Part shown: positions 1 to 5,237 of the stretch, piece by piece | Position numbering within the stretch: position 1 is the first letter of the stretch | Layout of the letters: the number at the start of each line of letters is the position of its first letter | Origin: JBQTJN01 sp052387095 | GTDB lineage: Bacteria; Pseudomonadota; Alphaproteobacteria; Micavibrionales; Micavibrionaceae | Assembly (NCBI GenBank): GCA_052387095.1 | Contig: JBQTJN010000078.1 | Span: 1 to 6,538 of the forward strand | Reading direction: 5' to 3' | Length of the DNA stretch: 6,538 nt | Program-made: the position numbers and the translations under genes | Notes under the pieces: generated by a model | What the model was told of the DNA's origin: nothing | Database searches by the model: none | The model's input: only the letters and a program-made list of their open reading frames with translations

Positions 1-483
1 CGATGGCGGCTCCCCCTTGGCCAGCTTGTCGACAAATTCCATGCCGGATTTAACTTCGCCGACAACCGTGTACTGGTTATTCAGAAAGCTGCAATCTTCA
101 TAACAGATAAAGAACTGCGAATTGCCGCTGTTCGGATCGCTGGTGCGGGCCATGCCGACAACGCCGCGGCCGAAATTGGTGGCCGTAAACTCGGCAGGAA
201 GATCCGCCTTGGAAGATCCGCCTGTGCCTGTGCCGGTCGGATCGCCCGTCTGCGCCATGAAGCCGTCAATAACGCGGTGGAATACCACGCCGTTATAGAA
301 GCCGTCATTCGTCAGTTCGCGGATACGCTCTGCACTTTTCGGTGCGAGATCGGGGCGCATCTCCATCACAACAGGTCCGCCCGTGGACAATTCCATCGTG
401 ACAGTGTTGGCAGGATCGGCGGCGTGCGCGGCTGTGGTCATGAGAAGGATACTCCCGGCTGTAAGAAGAACACGTTTAAACAT
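1..483 (-). CDS. Secreted cyclophilin-type peptidyl-prolyl cis-trans isomerase (C-terminus cut by window edge)
   Basis: Reverse translation from the ATG at 483 gives 161 codons with no stop before the window edge, so the C-terminus is missing. Residues 1-21 form a signal peptide: a short basic start (MFKR), a hydrophobic core and an AHA cleavage site before Ala22, so the enzyme should act in the periplasm. Cyclophilin motifs follow in order: FHRVIDGFMAQ at 68-78, containing the catalytic Arg70; GDPTGTGTGG at 80-89; NSGNSQFFI at 118-126; and FLNNQYTVVGEV at 133-144. Phe133 sits where human cyclophilin A has Trp121, as in many bacterial cyclophilins with low cyclosporin sensitivity. The family isomerises Xaa-Pro bonds during protein folding. 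An AGAGG sequence lies 8 nt before the start. Cys127 and Cys131 form an unusual CX3C pair. I am sure of the family but not of which ppi paralogue this is. Confidence 0.93.
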   Translation of the reverse strand, partial: MFKRVLLTAGSILLMTTAAHAADPANTVTMELSTGGPVVMEMRPDLAPKSAERIRELTNDGFYNGVVFHRVIDGFMAQTGDPTGTGTGGSSKADLPAEFTATNFGRGVVGMARTSDPNSGNSQFFICYEDCSFLNNQYTVVGEVKSGMEFVDKLAKGEPPS

Positions 484-578
484 AATGAAAACCTCTGTGA
501 AATGGTTAAATCTGCAACAGTCGTGACACAGGTTTTTACGCTTGGCAAGGCGGATTCATTCGGAAATTTCGGAGAGCC

Positions 579-773
579 CTAGGCAGCGCTGCAGATTTTG
601 CGGTTATGTGCCTTCACCATGTCCTTCACGGTTTCAAGGCAGGAGCAGCATTGCGGTTTATTGCCGCCGCTGCAGGAGCTGTAAACCTCAGCTACACGGC
701 TTGAGTCGGACTTGCAATCCAGATGCTCTTTAACTTTCTTGTCGCTGAACGGGTGGCAAAGGCAAACCATCAT
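579..773 (-). CDS. bfd: Bacterioferritin-associated ferredoxin (Bfd-like [2Fe-2S] protein)
   Basis: This 64-residue protein begins MMVCLCHPFSDKK, matching the E. coli Bfd N-terminus in pattern (VCLC...SDKK). The cluster ligands are predicted to be Cys4 and Cys6 plus a C-terminal CxxC at Cys42 and Cys45, the usual C-x-C...C-x2-C arrangement of the BFD-like [2Fe-2S] domain. In the family, Bfd delivers electrons to the haem of bacterioferritin so that stored ferric iron is reduced and released in the cytoplasm. The bacterioferritin gene lies immediately upstream on the same strand, which supports the role. The first ATG is preferred because AGGA lies 9 nt before it; the second ATG follows directly. 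Four further cysteines (20, 34, 43, 61) and two extra residues before the CxxC compared with E. coli are unusual. A Fur-like site lies just upstream. Confidence 0.88.
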   Translation of the reverse strand: MMVCLCHPFSDKKVKEHLDCKSDSSRVAEVYSSCSGGNKPQCCSCLETVKDMVKAHNRKICSAA

Positions 774-796
774 GGCTATAGATCCTGTTTCCTTGA

Positions 797-820
797 GATT
801 CTAATTAAGAATCATTATCA
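797..820 (-). promoter_or_regulatory. Candidate Fur-type iron-responsive operator upstream of bfd
   Basis: Read on the minus strand from 819, the sequence begins GATAATGATTCTTA and agrees with the classical 19-bp Fur box at about 12 of 19 positions by eye. It overlaps a 17-bp near-palindrome at 797-813 with arms GATTCT and AGAATC. It covers the likely -10 and start-point region of the bfd promoter, where a repressor would act. Induction of bfd on iron starvation through Fur is known in other proteobacteria. Binding by Fur rather than another iron regulator (Irr, RirA) is inferred; the arms do not match the Irr consensus orientation. Confidence 0.5.
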
Positions 821-840
821 GGAACAGCTTGTAATTGCAA
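814..840 (-). promoter_or_regulatory. Candidate sigma-70 promoter for bfd
   Basis: On the minus strand TTGCAA (835-840) and GATAAT (814-819) form a -35/-10 pair separated by 15 bp. The -10 is close to consensus; the -35 and the short spacing are weaker. The -10 lies inside the Fur-like site. A separate promoter would let bfd respond to iron independently of the bacterioferritin gene upstream. Confidence 0.35.
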
Positions 841-878
841 GTGCCTCTCAAATACAGTCAATATTTTACAGAAAGTGC

Positions 879-1376
879 CTAAGCTGCCGCGTCCGTTGAA
901 TCCGCCTGCAACTGGACGTAATTCTCGAGGCCCATCCGCTCGATCAGGTCGAGCTGCGTCTGCAGCCCGTCCGCATGCTGCTCCTCATCGGCTAGTATTT
1001 TCAGGAACAAATCACGGCTGACATAGTCCTGCGCGTCTTCACAAACCTTTATGGATTTCTTGTAGCCTGCAATCCCGTCGAGCTCGAGTTTCAGATCGCA
1101 CTCGATGACTTCTTTCACATCCTCGCCGATGAACAATTTTCCGAGTTCCTGCAGGTTGGGCAAGCCGCCGAGCAGAAGGATGCGCTTGATGAACAGGTCA
1201 GCGTGCTGCATTTCCTCGATGGATTCTTTATATTCGTGGCGCGCCATTTTTGTGAGACCCCAATCCTCGAGCATGCGCGAATGCAGGAAATACTGGTTGA
1301 TCGCAGTCAGCTCTTTCTTAAGGCCGAGATTAAGTTCCTTGATAACGTTCACATCGCCTTTGTTGGGGGTAGGCAT
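879..1376 (-). CDS. bfr: Bacterioferritin (haem-binding iron storage ferritin)
   Basis: The 165-residue product aligns along its length with E. coli Bfr, with four extra residues at the N-terminus (MPTPNKGD versus MKGD). The dinuclear ferroxidase ligands are all present: Glu22, Glu55, His58, Glu98, Glu131 and His134. Met56, in the motif EEMQH, is the expected axial ligand of the haem shared between two subunits. Conserved blocks include AINQYFLHSRM at 25-35, GLPNLQ at 71-76, LELDG at 97-101 and DYVSRD at 117-122. The family forms 24-subunit cytoplasmic shells that oxidise Fe(II) and store ferric mineral. AGGAG lies 7 nt before the ATG. The tail after about residue 156 is short, Ala/Asp-rich and divergent. 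The partner bfd gene lies 105 bp downstream on the same strand. Confidence 0.97.
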   Translation of the reverse strand: MPTPNKGDVNVIKELNLGLKKELTAINQYFLHSRMLEDWGLTKMARHEYKESIEEMQHADLFIKRILLLGGLPNLQELGKLFIGEDVKEVIECDLKLELDGIAGYKKSIKVCEDAQDYVSRDLFLKILADEEQHADGLQTQLDLIERMGLENYVQLQADSTDAAA

Positions 1377-1405
1377 GCTGATCTCCTGCTAAGCAAATTT
1401 ATTCT

Positions 1406-1433
1406 AAGATAGGCTTCACCGTATTTTTGTCAA
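1406..1433 (-). promoter_or_regulatory. Sigma-70 type promoter for bfr
   Basis: On the minus strand a perfect -35 TTGACA (1428-1433) is followed after 16 bp by TATCTT (1406-1411). The expected start point is near 1399, giving a leader of about 23 nt that contains the AGGAG ribosome binding site. No convincing Fur or Irr box overlaps it. Confidence 0.6.
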
Positions 1434-1477
1434 GCAATTCAGCCACTTGTAAATGCGTCGCAAAGGCTTTTATATTA

Positions 1478-1506
1478 TTGACATAATGTTAAAAATTGCG
1501 TATTCT
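1478..1506 (+). promoter_or_regulatory. Sigma-70 type promoter driving the AT-rich plus-strand gene
   Basis: TTGACA at 1478-1483 and TATTCT at 1501-1506 are separated by the optimal 17 bp. The predicted start point near 1513 leaves a leader of about 15 nt carrying AAGGG just before the ATG at 1528. The agreement of promoter, SD and ATG suggests this was once a properly expressed gene. It is divergent from the bfr promoter. Confidence 0.55.
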
Positions 1507-1527
1507 ATTCATAACAAAAAGGGAATA

Positions 1528-2011
1528 ATGTGTTTGGATGAGAAAAACTGAATGGATGGTTTGTGCGAAAGACTTTGCAAAAAGCTTTTACGCAGTTTGA
1601 TCAGGCTTTGCGCGAATATACCACTGATAATACATCTTCCCCCGGCCTTCATTCCACAATTTGCAATATAGGGTTCATAATTGAACTTAATCTTGCAGGG
1701 AATATTCTGATAATGATGCGGCGCTAAAAAGTTTGCGTTTTTATATTGAAGAAAATCTTTCGGAAAGATCAATTCCTTTTTCTAGTAATTTAATCCAGGG
1801 TGTTTACGTTATAAAACCGGATTACTTGATTAGTAATGGTCAAAAAAATCTTACTCAAGATGATAAAGCGCCTTCTCCATTCGACACTTGTAATACCATT
1901 CAAGCATTAGCCGATGAATGGTCAAAAGATAATGGTCTAATGCTGTATCGCCACAATAAGAAAATAGATCAAACACGCGCTAAATATATATTTGGCGCTT
2001 TAGAAAACTAA
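1528..2011 (+). pseudogene. Frameshifted hypothetical gene (about 161 aa if two single-base losses are restored)
   Basis: The ATG at 1528 follows AAGGG and a good promoter, but its frame stops after seven codons (TGA at 1549). One extra A in the A-run at 1543-1547 joins it to the frame that continues to about 1700. One extra G in the GGG at 1698-1700 then joins that to the frame ending in TAA at 2009-2011. The restored protein has about 161 residues. It reads naturally across both joins (MCLDEKK then LNGWFVRKT; ELNLAGE then YSDNDAALK) and has no signal peptide or clear membrane segment. I do not recognise the family. The segment is markedly more AT-rich than the neighbouring genes and uses AT-ending codons, which suggests acquired DNA. 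Whether the lesions are genuine decay or homopolymer sequencing errors cannot be told here. Only the last 92 codons or so (from TTG at 1733) form a sizeable uninterrupted plus-strand ORF. Confidence 0.5.
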
Positions 2012-2031
2012 ATCTTTCTAATTTTATTTTT
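2000..2031 (+). terminator. Weak AT-rich terminator-like hairpin after the plus-strand gene
   Basis: TTAGAAA (2000-2006) and TTTCTAA (2015-2021) form a perfect 7-bp stem around an 8-nt loop that includes the stop codon. It is followed by TTTTATTTTT. The stem has only one G-C pair, so termination would be inefficient. Its position fits the convergent junction with purB, which ends only 12 bp away. Confidence 0.4.
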
Positions 2032-3325
2032 CGAGCGCGCGTTTTAAAATCGCCGGAATATTTTCCGTGTAAGCGCCATAATCAAAAATCCTATCCAGCG
2101 CGCGCCTATCCAGCTTCGCGCTCACGGCTTTATCCGCTTCGAGCAGGTCACGTAACGTTTTCGTTCCCTCGCTCTCCCACACCTTCATCGCGTTGCGCTG
2201 GACGATTTTATACGCATCCTCGCGGGAAATCCCGGCCTGCGTCAGGGCCAGCAACGTCCGCTGCGAAAACACGAGGCCTCCTGTCATCTCCAGATTTTTT
2301 TTCATCCGATCCGGGTAGACCAGTAAAGTCTCGATAATCCCTGTCATTCTCGCAATCGCAAAATCCAGGGTCACGCACGCATCGGGCCCGATATTACGCT
2401 CTACGCTCGAATGCGAAATATCGCGCTCATGCCACAGCGCCACGTTCTCCATGGCCGGGATCACCATCGCGCGCACGAGGCGCGCCAGGCCCGTCAGGTT
2501 TTCCGACAAAATAGGGTTGCGCTTGTGCGGCATGGCAGAGGATCCCTTCTGACCCTTCGAGAAAAACTCCTCGGCTTCGCGCACTTCTGTTCTTTGCAAA
2601 TGACGGATCTCGACCGCGAGATTTTCAATCGAGGACGCAATCACGCCCAGCGTCGCAAAAAACATCGCGTGCCGGTCGCGCGGGATCACCTGCGTTGAAA
2701 TCGTTTCCGCTTTAAGGCCCAGTTTATCGGCAATATATTTCTCCACGCGCGGGTCCACCGTGGCATAGGTGCCGACAGCACCCGAAATCGTGCAGACGGC
2801 AATCTCCGCCCGCGCCGCCTGCAGGCGTTTCCTGGCCCGCGCGAATGCCGCGTAATGTCCTGCCAGCTTCATGCCGAACGTCGTCGGCTCGGCGTGGATG
2901 CCGTGGCTGCGCCCGATGCACAGCGTGTTCTTGTATTGCAGGCTGCGCTTCTTCAGTGCGCGGAGCAGCGCATCGAGATCCTTGATCATGAGGTCGGCGG
3001 CTTGCGTCAACTGCACGGCAAATGCCGTATCCACCACATCCGAACTTGTCATGCCCTGGTGAACATATCTGGAATCTTTGCCGACATATTCGGCGAGATT
3101 GGTCAGGAAGGCGATGACATCATGTTTAACCTCGCGCTCGATCTTGTCGATGCGCGCCACGTTGAATTTGCCTTTTTTGCGTAAGTTAACCGGCACCGAT
3201 TTCGGGATTGTCCCCAGCTGCGCCATTTTCTCCGCCGCCAGCGTCTCGATCTTCAGCCAGATCCGGAAGCGGTTCTCGCTTTCGAAAATATCGGCCATTT
3301 CCTTGCGGGTGTAGCGGGGGATCAT
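2024..3325 (-). CDS. purB: Adenylosuccinate lyase
   Basis: The 433-residue product matches the Bacillus-type short adenylosuccinate lyases from its first residues (MIPRYTRKEM) to the end. It belongs to the fumarase/aspartase superfamily. The superfamily signature GSSAMPHKRNP lies at 261-271, with the catalytic serine in the SS pair of the mobile loop. His141, in GRSHGIHAEPTT (138-149), is the expected second catalytic residue. HQGMTSSDVVDTA (89-101) and KHDV (67-70) are further substrate-site motifs. PurB cleaves SAICAR to AICAR and adenylosuccinate to AMP, releasing fumarate, in purine synthesis in the cytoplasm. The start is supported by alignment with known PurB N-termini, although the upstream SD is poor. 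A tiny ORF ends on the start codon through an ATGA overlap. An intrinsic terminator lies about 60 bp upstream, so purB needs either read-through or its own weak promoter. Confidence 0.97.
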   Translation of the reverse strand: MIPRYTRKEMADIFESENRFRIWLKIETLAAEKMAQLGTIPKSVPVNLRKKGKFNVARIDKIEREVKHDVIAFLTNLAEYVGKDSRYVHQGMTSSDVVDTAFAVQLTQAADLMIKDLDALLRALKKRSLQYKNTLCIGRSHGIHAEPTTFGMKLAGHYAAFARARKRLQAARAEIAVCTISGAVGTYATVDPRVEKYIADKLGLKAETISTQVIPRDRHAMFFATLGVIASSIENLAVEIRHLQRTEVREAEEFFSKGQKGSSAMPHKRNPILSENLTGLARLVRAMVIPAMENVALWHERDISHSSVERNIGPDACVTLDFAIARMTGIIETLLVYPDRMKKNLEMTGGLVFSQRTLLALTQAGISREDAYKIVQRNAMKVWESEGTKTLRDLLEADKAVSAKLDRRALDRIFDYGAYTENIPAILKRALEK

Positions 3326-3387
3326 GAGGCAGCCTGCATTGTCATGCGCTGAAACTAAGGGATATTGGCCAGTGGATCAAGGCGCCC

Positions 3388-3421
3388 AAAACAAAAGGCA
3401 CGAACCCGAACGGTGCGTGCC
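3388..3421 (-). terminator. Intrinsic terminator downstream of the small ORF and upstream of purB
   Basis: On the minus strand GGCACG-C-ACC pairs with GGT-T-CGTGCC around a GTTCG loop, one C/T mismatch interrupting nine pairs. TTTTGTTTT follows at once (complement of 3388-3396). This is a strong Rho-independent signal. It lies 28 bp after the stop codon of the small ORF and about 63 bp before the purB start. Confidence 0.8.
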
Positions 3422-3448
3422 TTCCTCTTCTTTAGTAGCCTCGCGGTC

Positions 3449-3535
3449 TTAGCCGGGGACGTAGCAGGCGAAACTTCCGCCTCTGAAAGCCATCAGCGGC
3501 TTTCTTGCTGCTGCCCTCTGAAAGTTCTTCTTCAT
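3449..3535 (-). CDS. Small basic 28-aa ORF with ideal Shine-Dalgarno (unknown small protein or leader peptide)
   Basis: The ATG at 3535 is preceded by AGGAGG at exactly 6 nt, the best ribosome binding site in the window. The frame runs 28 codons to TAA at 3451-3449. The peptide starts MKKNFQRAAARKPL and ends FACYVPG. It has six Lys/Arg and no acidic residue, one cysteine, and no membrane segment or signal peptide. I recognise no family. A strong terminator 28 bp downstream makes a compact transcription unit of about 150 nt. The ORF contains a perfect 7-bp RNA stem and a 10-bp direct repeat that is not in the same codon phase, so the RNA itself may be functional. It could be a stand-alone small protein, a leader peptide controlling purB, or an sRNA with an incidental ORF. 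Confidence 0.5.
   Translation of the reverse strand: MKKNFQRAAARKPLMAFRGGSFACYVPG
3480..3524 (-). repeat. Direct repeat CTTTCAGAGG (two copies) inside the small ORF
   Basis: On the minus strand CTTTCAGAGG occurs at 3524-3515 and again at 3489-3480. The copies are 35 nt apart, so they encode different residues (Phe-Gln-Arg and Phe-Arg-Gly). A peptide repeat therefore does not explain them; a repeated RNA or DNA site would. Confidence 0.45.
3485..3504 (-). other. Perfect RNA hairpin inside the small ORF
   Basis: GAAAGCC (minus strand 3504-3498) pairs perfectly with GGCTTTC (3491-3485) around the loop GCTGAT. One arm overlaps the second copy of the direct repeat, so the two copies could compete for pairing. 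Its position between an SD-proximal hairpin and the terminator gives the transcript a three-stem layout. Confidence 0.45.
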
Positions 3536-3550
3536 TTTAGACCTCCTTCT

Positions 3551-3569
3551 GTTGAAATATTTGTTCAAC
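3551..3569 (-). promoter_or_regulatory. Inverted repeat next to the Shine-Dalgarno of the small ORF
   Basis: GTTGAA and TTCAAC form perfect 6-bp arms around 7 nt (CAAATAT, minus strand). The repeat ends 3 nt before AAGGAGG. It could be a repressor operator or an RNA stem that protects the 5' end or modulates ribosome access. The stretch beyond it (3570-3660) is AT-rich and contains TATATA near 3600, but I see no convincing -35/-10 pair. Confidence 0.35.
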
Positions 3570-3660
3570 TTGGTAGTCTTTTACTTACGTAATGTTACTA
3601 TATAGGGAATTGGTTAATAAATCATTAAACGCGGTATTTAGCTCTTCTGATCAATAGCTT

Positions 3661-3708
3661 GCATCCTGACGAAAGTCAGGATCCATGGATCCCAAATCAA
3701 GTTTGAGG
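3661..3708. repeat. Compound palindromic element downstream of radC
   Basis: Three palindromic units abut or overlap. ATCCTGAC (3663-3670) and GTCAGGAT (3675-3682) form a perfect 8-bp stem closed by a GAAA tetraloop. GGATCCATGGATCC (3679-3692) is a perfect 14-bp palindrome overlapping it. CCCAAA (3691-3696) pairs with TTTGAGG (3702-3708) around TCAAG with one bulged base. No T-run follows on either strand, so it is not a standard intrinsic terminator. The style resembles interspersed intergenic palindromic repeats of alphaproteobacterial genomes; that it is multicopy is inferred, since only one copy is in the window. Confidence 0.55.
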
Positions 3709-3724
3709 TGCGAATCTGTCGAGA

Positions 3725-4420
3725 TTAAATCAAACCCAGATTTTTGAAGCTGGTGAGCCCGCCGCGACTCACAATGATATGATCGTGAATGAGGATGGAA
3801 AACGGCTCGCCCGCCCGCACGATGGCCTTCGTCATGTCGATGTCGGCCTGGCTCGGGTTCGGGTCGCCGCTCGGGTGATTGTGGATGAGGATGAGCGCGG
3901 TGGCGCCAAGTTCGAGCCCCCGCTTCATAATCTCGCGCGGGTAGGCCGGCGTGTGATCGACCGTACCTGACCCCTGGATCTCGTCGGCGATCATCTCGTT
4001 TTTCTTGTTGAGAAAAATGATGCGGAAATGCTCGCGCGTCTCGTGCGCCATCGTCGCATGGCAATAATCCATCAGCCGTGTCCATGAGTTGAGCACCGGC
4101 TTTTTCGCGATCTCGTTTTTCAGTGCGCGGTGCGACAATGCGGTAATACTCTTTAAGCCGATCGCTGTCGTCTCGCTGATACCATCGATTTTCTCCAGCT
4201 CCTCCGCCGGCGCATTCATCAATTCCGGAAGGCCCCCGAATTTTGCAATCAGGGTTTTCGCCAGCGGTTTTACATCCCGCCTCGGGATCAGCGTGAACAA
4301 AACCAGTTCCAGCAATTCATAATCCTGCAGCGCGCCCGCGCCATTCTCGCTAAAACGCTGCCGCAGCCGGTCACGGTGGCCGGTGTGATGCGGAATCTCT
4401 TTTTTTGCGTCGCTAGACAT
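3725..4420 (-). CDS. radC: RadC family JAMM/MPN-domain protein
   Basis: The 231-residue product has the two-part RadC layout. An N-terminal region (about 15-95) carries GHRDRLRQRF and a helix-hairpin-helix-like segment ending near KIDGISETTAIGLK. The C-terminal MPN/JAB domain (about 108-231) carries the JAMM zinc motif HNHPSGDPNPSQAD at 180-193, with His180, His182, Ser190 and Asp193; Glu130 is the likely upstream acidic residue. The family was named for a DNA repair phenotype later reassigned, and its biochemical role is unsettled. Related proteins occur on mobile elements, but this one sits in a housekeeping cluster. Its ATG lies inside the end of map with an 8-nt overlap and no evident SD, so translation is probably coupled to map. 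A palindromic repeat follows the stop codon. Confidence 0.93.
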   Translation of the reverse strand: MSSDAKKEIPHHTGHRDRLRQRFSENGAGALQDYELLELVLFTLIPRRDVKPLAKTLIAKFGGLPELMNAPAEELEKIDGISETTAIGLKSITALSHRALKNEIAKKPVLNSWTRLMDYCHATMAHETREHFRIIFLNKKNEMIADEIQGSGTVDHTPAYPREIMKRGLELGATALILIHNHPSGDPNPSQADIDMTKAIVRAGEPFSILIHDHIIVSRGGLTSFKNLGLI

Positions 4421-5225
4421 AGGGCGGCTTTGTATATTCTTTTGGCGACAGGGTAAAAATCTCGCATCCGTTTTCTGTCACGCCCAGAGAATGTTCGAAC
4501 TGGGCCGACAGCGACCGGTCGCGCGTCACGGCCGTCCATCCGTCGGGGAGGACTTTCATCGGCCAGTCGCCGGCATTGATCATAGGTTCGATCGTAAAAA
4601 ACATCCCCGGCTCAAGCACGACACCTTCACCCGGATTGCCGAAATGATTGACCGCCGGCGGTGTGTGAAACACCCGTCCCAGTCCGTGCCCGCAAAAATC
4701 GCGCACTACGGAAAAACGCGCTTCTTCGGCAATGGCCTGGATCGCATGGCCGATATCGCCCAGCGTTGCACCGGGTCTCACCGCCGCGATCCCCGCCATC
4801 AGGCAATCATAGGTCACATCGACCAGCCGGCGCGCCTTCACGGGGATATTATCGCCCGCGAGATACATGCGGCTGGTATCGCCGTGCCAGCCGTCCAGGA
4901 TAACCGTGACATCGATATTGAGGATATCGCCTTGGATAAGCGCCCGCTCACCCGGTATTCCGTGACAGATGACGTGGTTGATCGAGGTGCAGATCGACTT
5001 CGGGAAACCTTTATAGCCCAGCGGCGCCGGTATCGCGCCCGCCTTCGTAATGTAATCATGGCAGATTGTGTTGAGCTCTTCCGTCGTTACACCCGGCATG
5101 ACATGCGGCGTGATCATATCCAGTGTCTCGGCGGCAAGGCGGCCCGCCTTGCGCATGCCGGCGAAATCATCCGCGCCGTGCAGCGGGATGCCGTCATTGG
5201 TGAATTTCTGTGCTGTATTAAACAT
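4413..5225 (-). CDS. map: Type I methionine aminopeptidase
   Basis: The 270-residue product carries the five metal ligands of the pita-bread fold: Asp105 (NIDV), Asp116 (HGDTS), His180 (CGHGLG), Glu213 (TIEPM) and Glu244 (QFEHS). The substrate-site His88 lies in ICHGIPG. It removes the initiator methionine from nascent proteins in the cytoplasm when the second residue is small, and is normally essential. It has about ten more N-terminal residues than E. coli Map before the conserved GMRKAGRLAAETLDMI (23-38). The 20 bases before the ATG contain no good SD; an internal start at Met24 would cut into the conserved helix and is unlikely. The stop codon lies inside radC (overlap 4413-4420), so the two are co-transcribed. 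rimK lies 47 bp upstream on the same strand. Confidence 0.97.
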   Translation of the reverse strand: MFNTAQKFTNDGIPLHGADDFAGMRKAGRLAAETLDMITPHVMPGVTTEELNTICHDYITKAGAIPAPLGYKGFPKSICTSINHVICHGIPGERALIQGDILNIDVTVILDGWHGDTSRMYLAGDNIPVKARRLVDVTYDCLMAGIAAVRPGATLGDIGHAIQAIAEEARFSVVRDFCGHGLGRVFHTPPAVNHFGNPGEGVVLEPGMFFTIEPMINAGDWPMKVLPDGWTAVTRDRSLSAQFEHSLGVTENGCEIFTLSPKEYTKPPYV

Positions 5226-5237
5226 GGTGCGAGATTA

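Noticed and set aside
548..575. GAAATTTC-centred palindrome between bfd and the cyclophilin gene
   Set aside because: Only the central 8 bp are symmetric and the flanking pairs fail; not enough to call an operator or terminator.
277..582. Plus-strand 101-codon open frame opposite the cyclophilin start
   Set aside because: Antisense to the signal peptide and N-terminal domain of a clear cyclophilin.
839..880. AAGTGCCT direct repeat (839-846 and 873-880) after bfr
   Set aside because: Only 8 bp, overlapping the end of bfr, with no associated mobile element or structure; could be chance.
1540..1550. Programmed -1 frameshifting at G-AAA-AAC before the TGA
   Set aside because: It lacks the canonical X-XXY-YYZ start (G instead of A), and the second break at 1698-1700 has no slippery motif. 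Base losses explain both sites better.
1509..1772. Minus-strand 87-codon open frame in the AT-rich region
   Set aside because: It overlaps the restored plus-strand gene, lacks a visible SD and would end into that gene's promoter. The plus-strand reading has promoter, SD and terminator.
3326..3600. tmRNA, 4.5S RNA, RNase P RNA or a known riboswitch between radC and purB
   Set aside because: None of the conserved core motifs of these RNAs could be found on either strand; only hairpins and the terminator are visible.
3651..4085. Minus-strand 144-codon open frame within radC
   Set aside because: Out-of-frame shadow of radC, which carries the full JAMM motif in its own frame.
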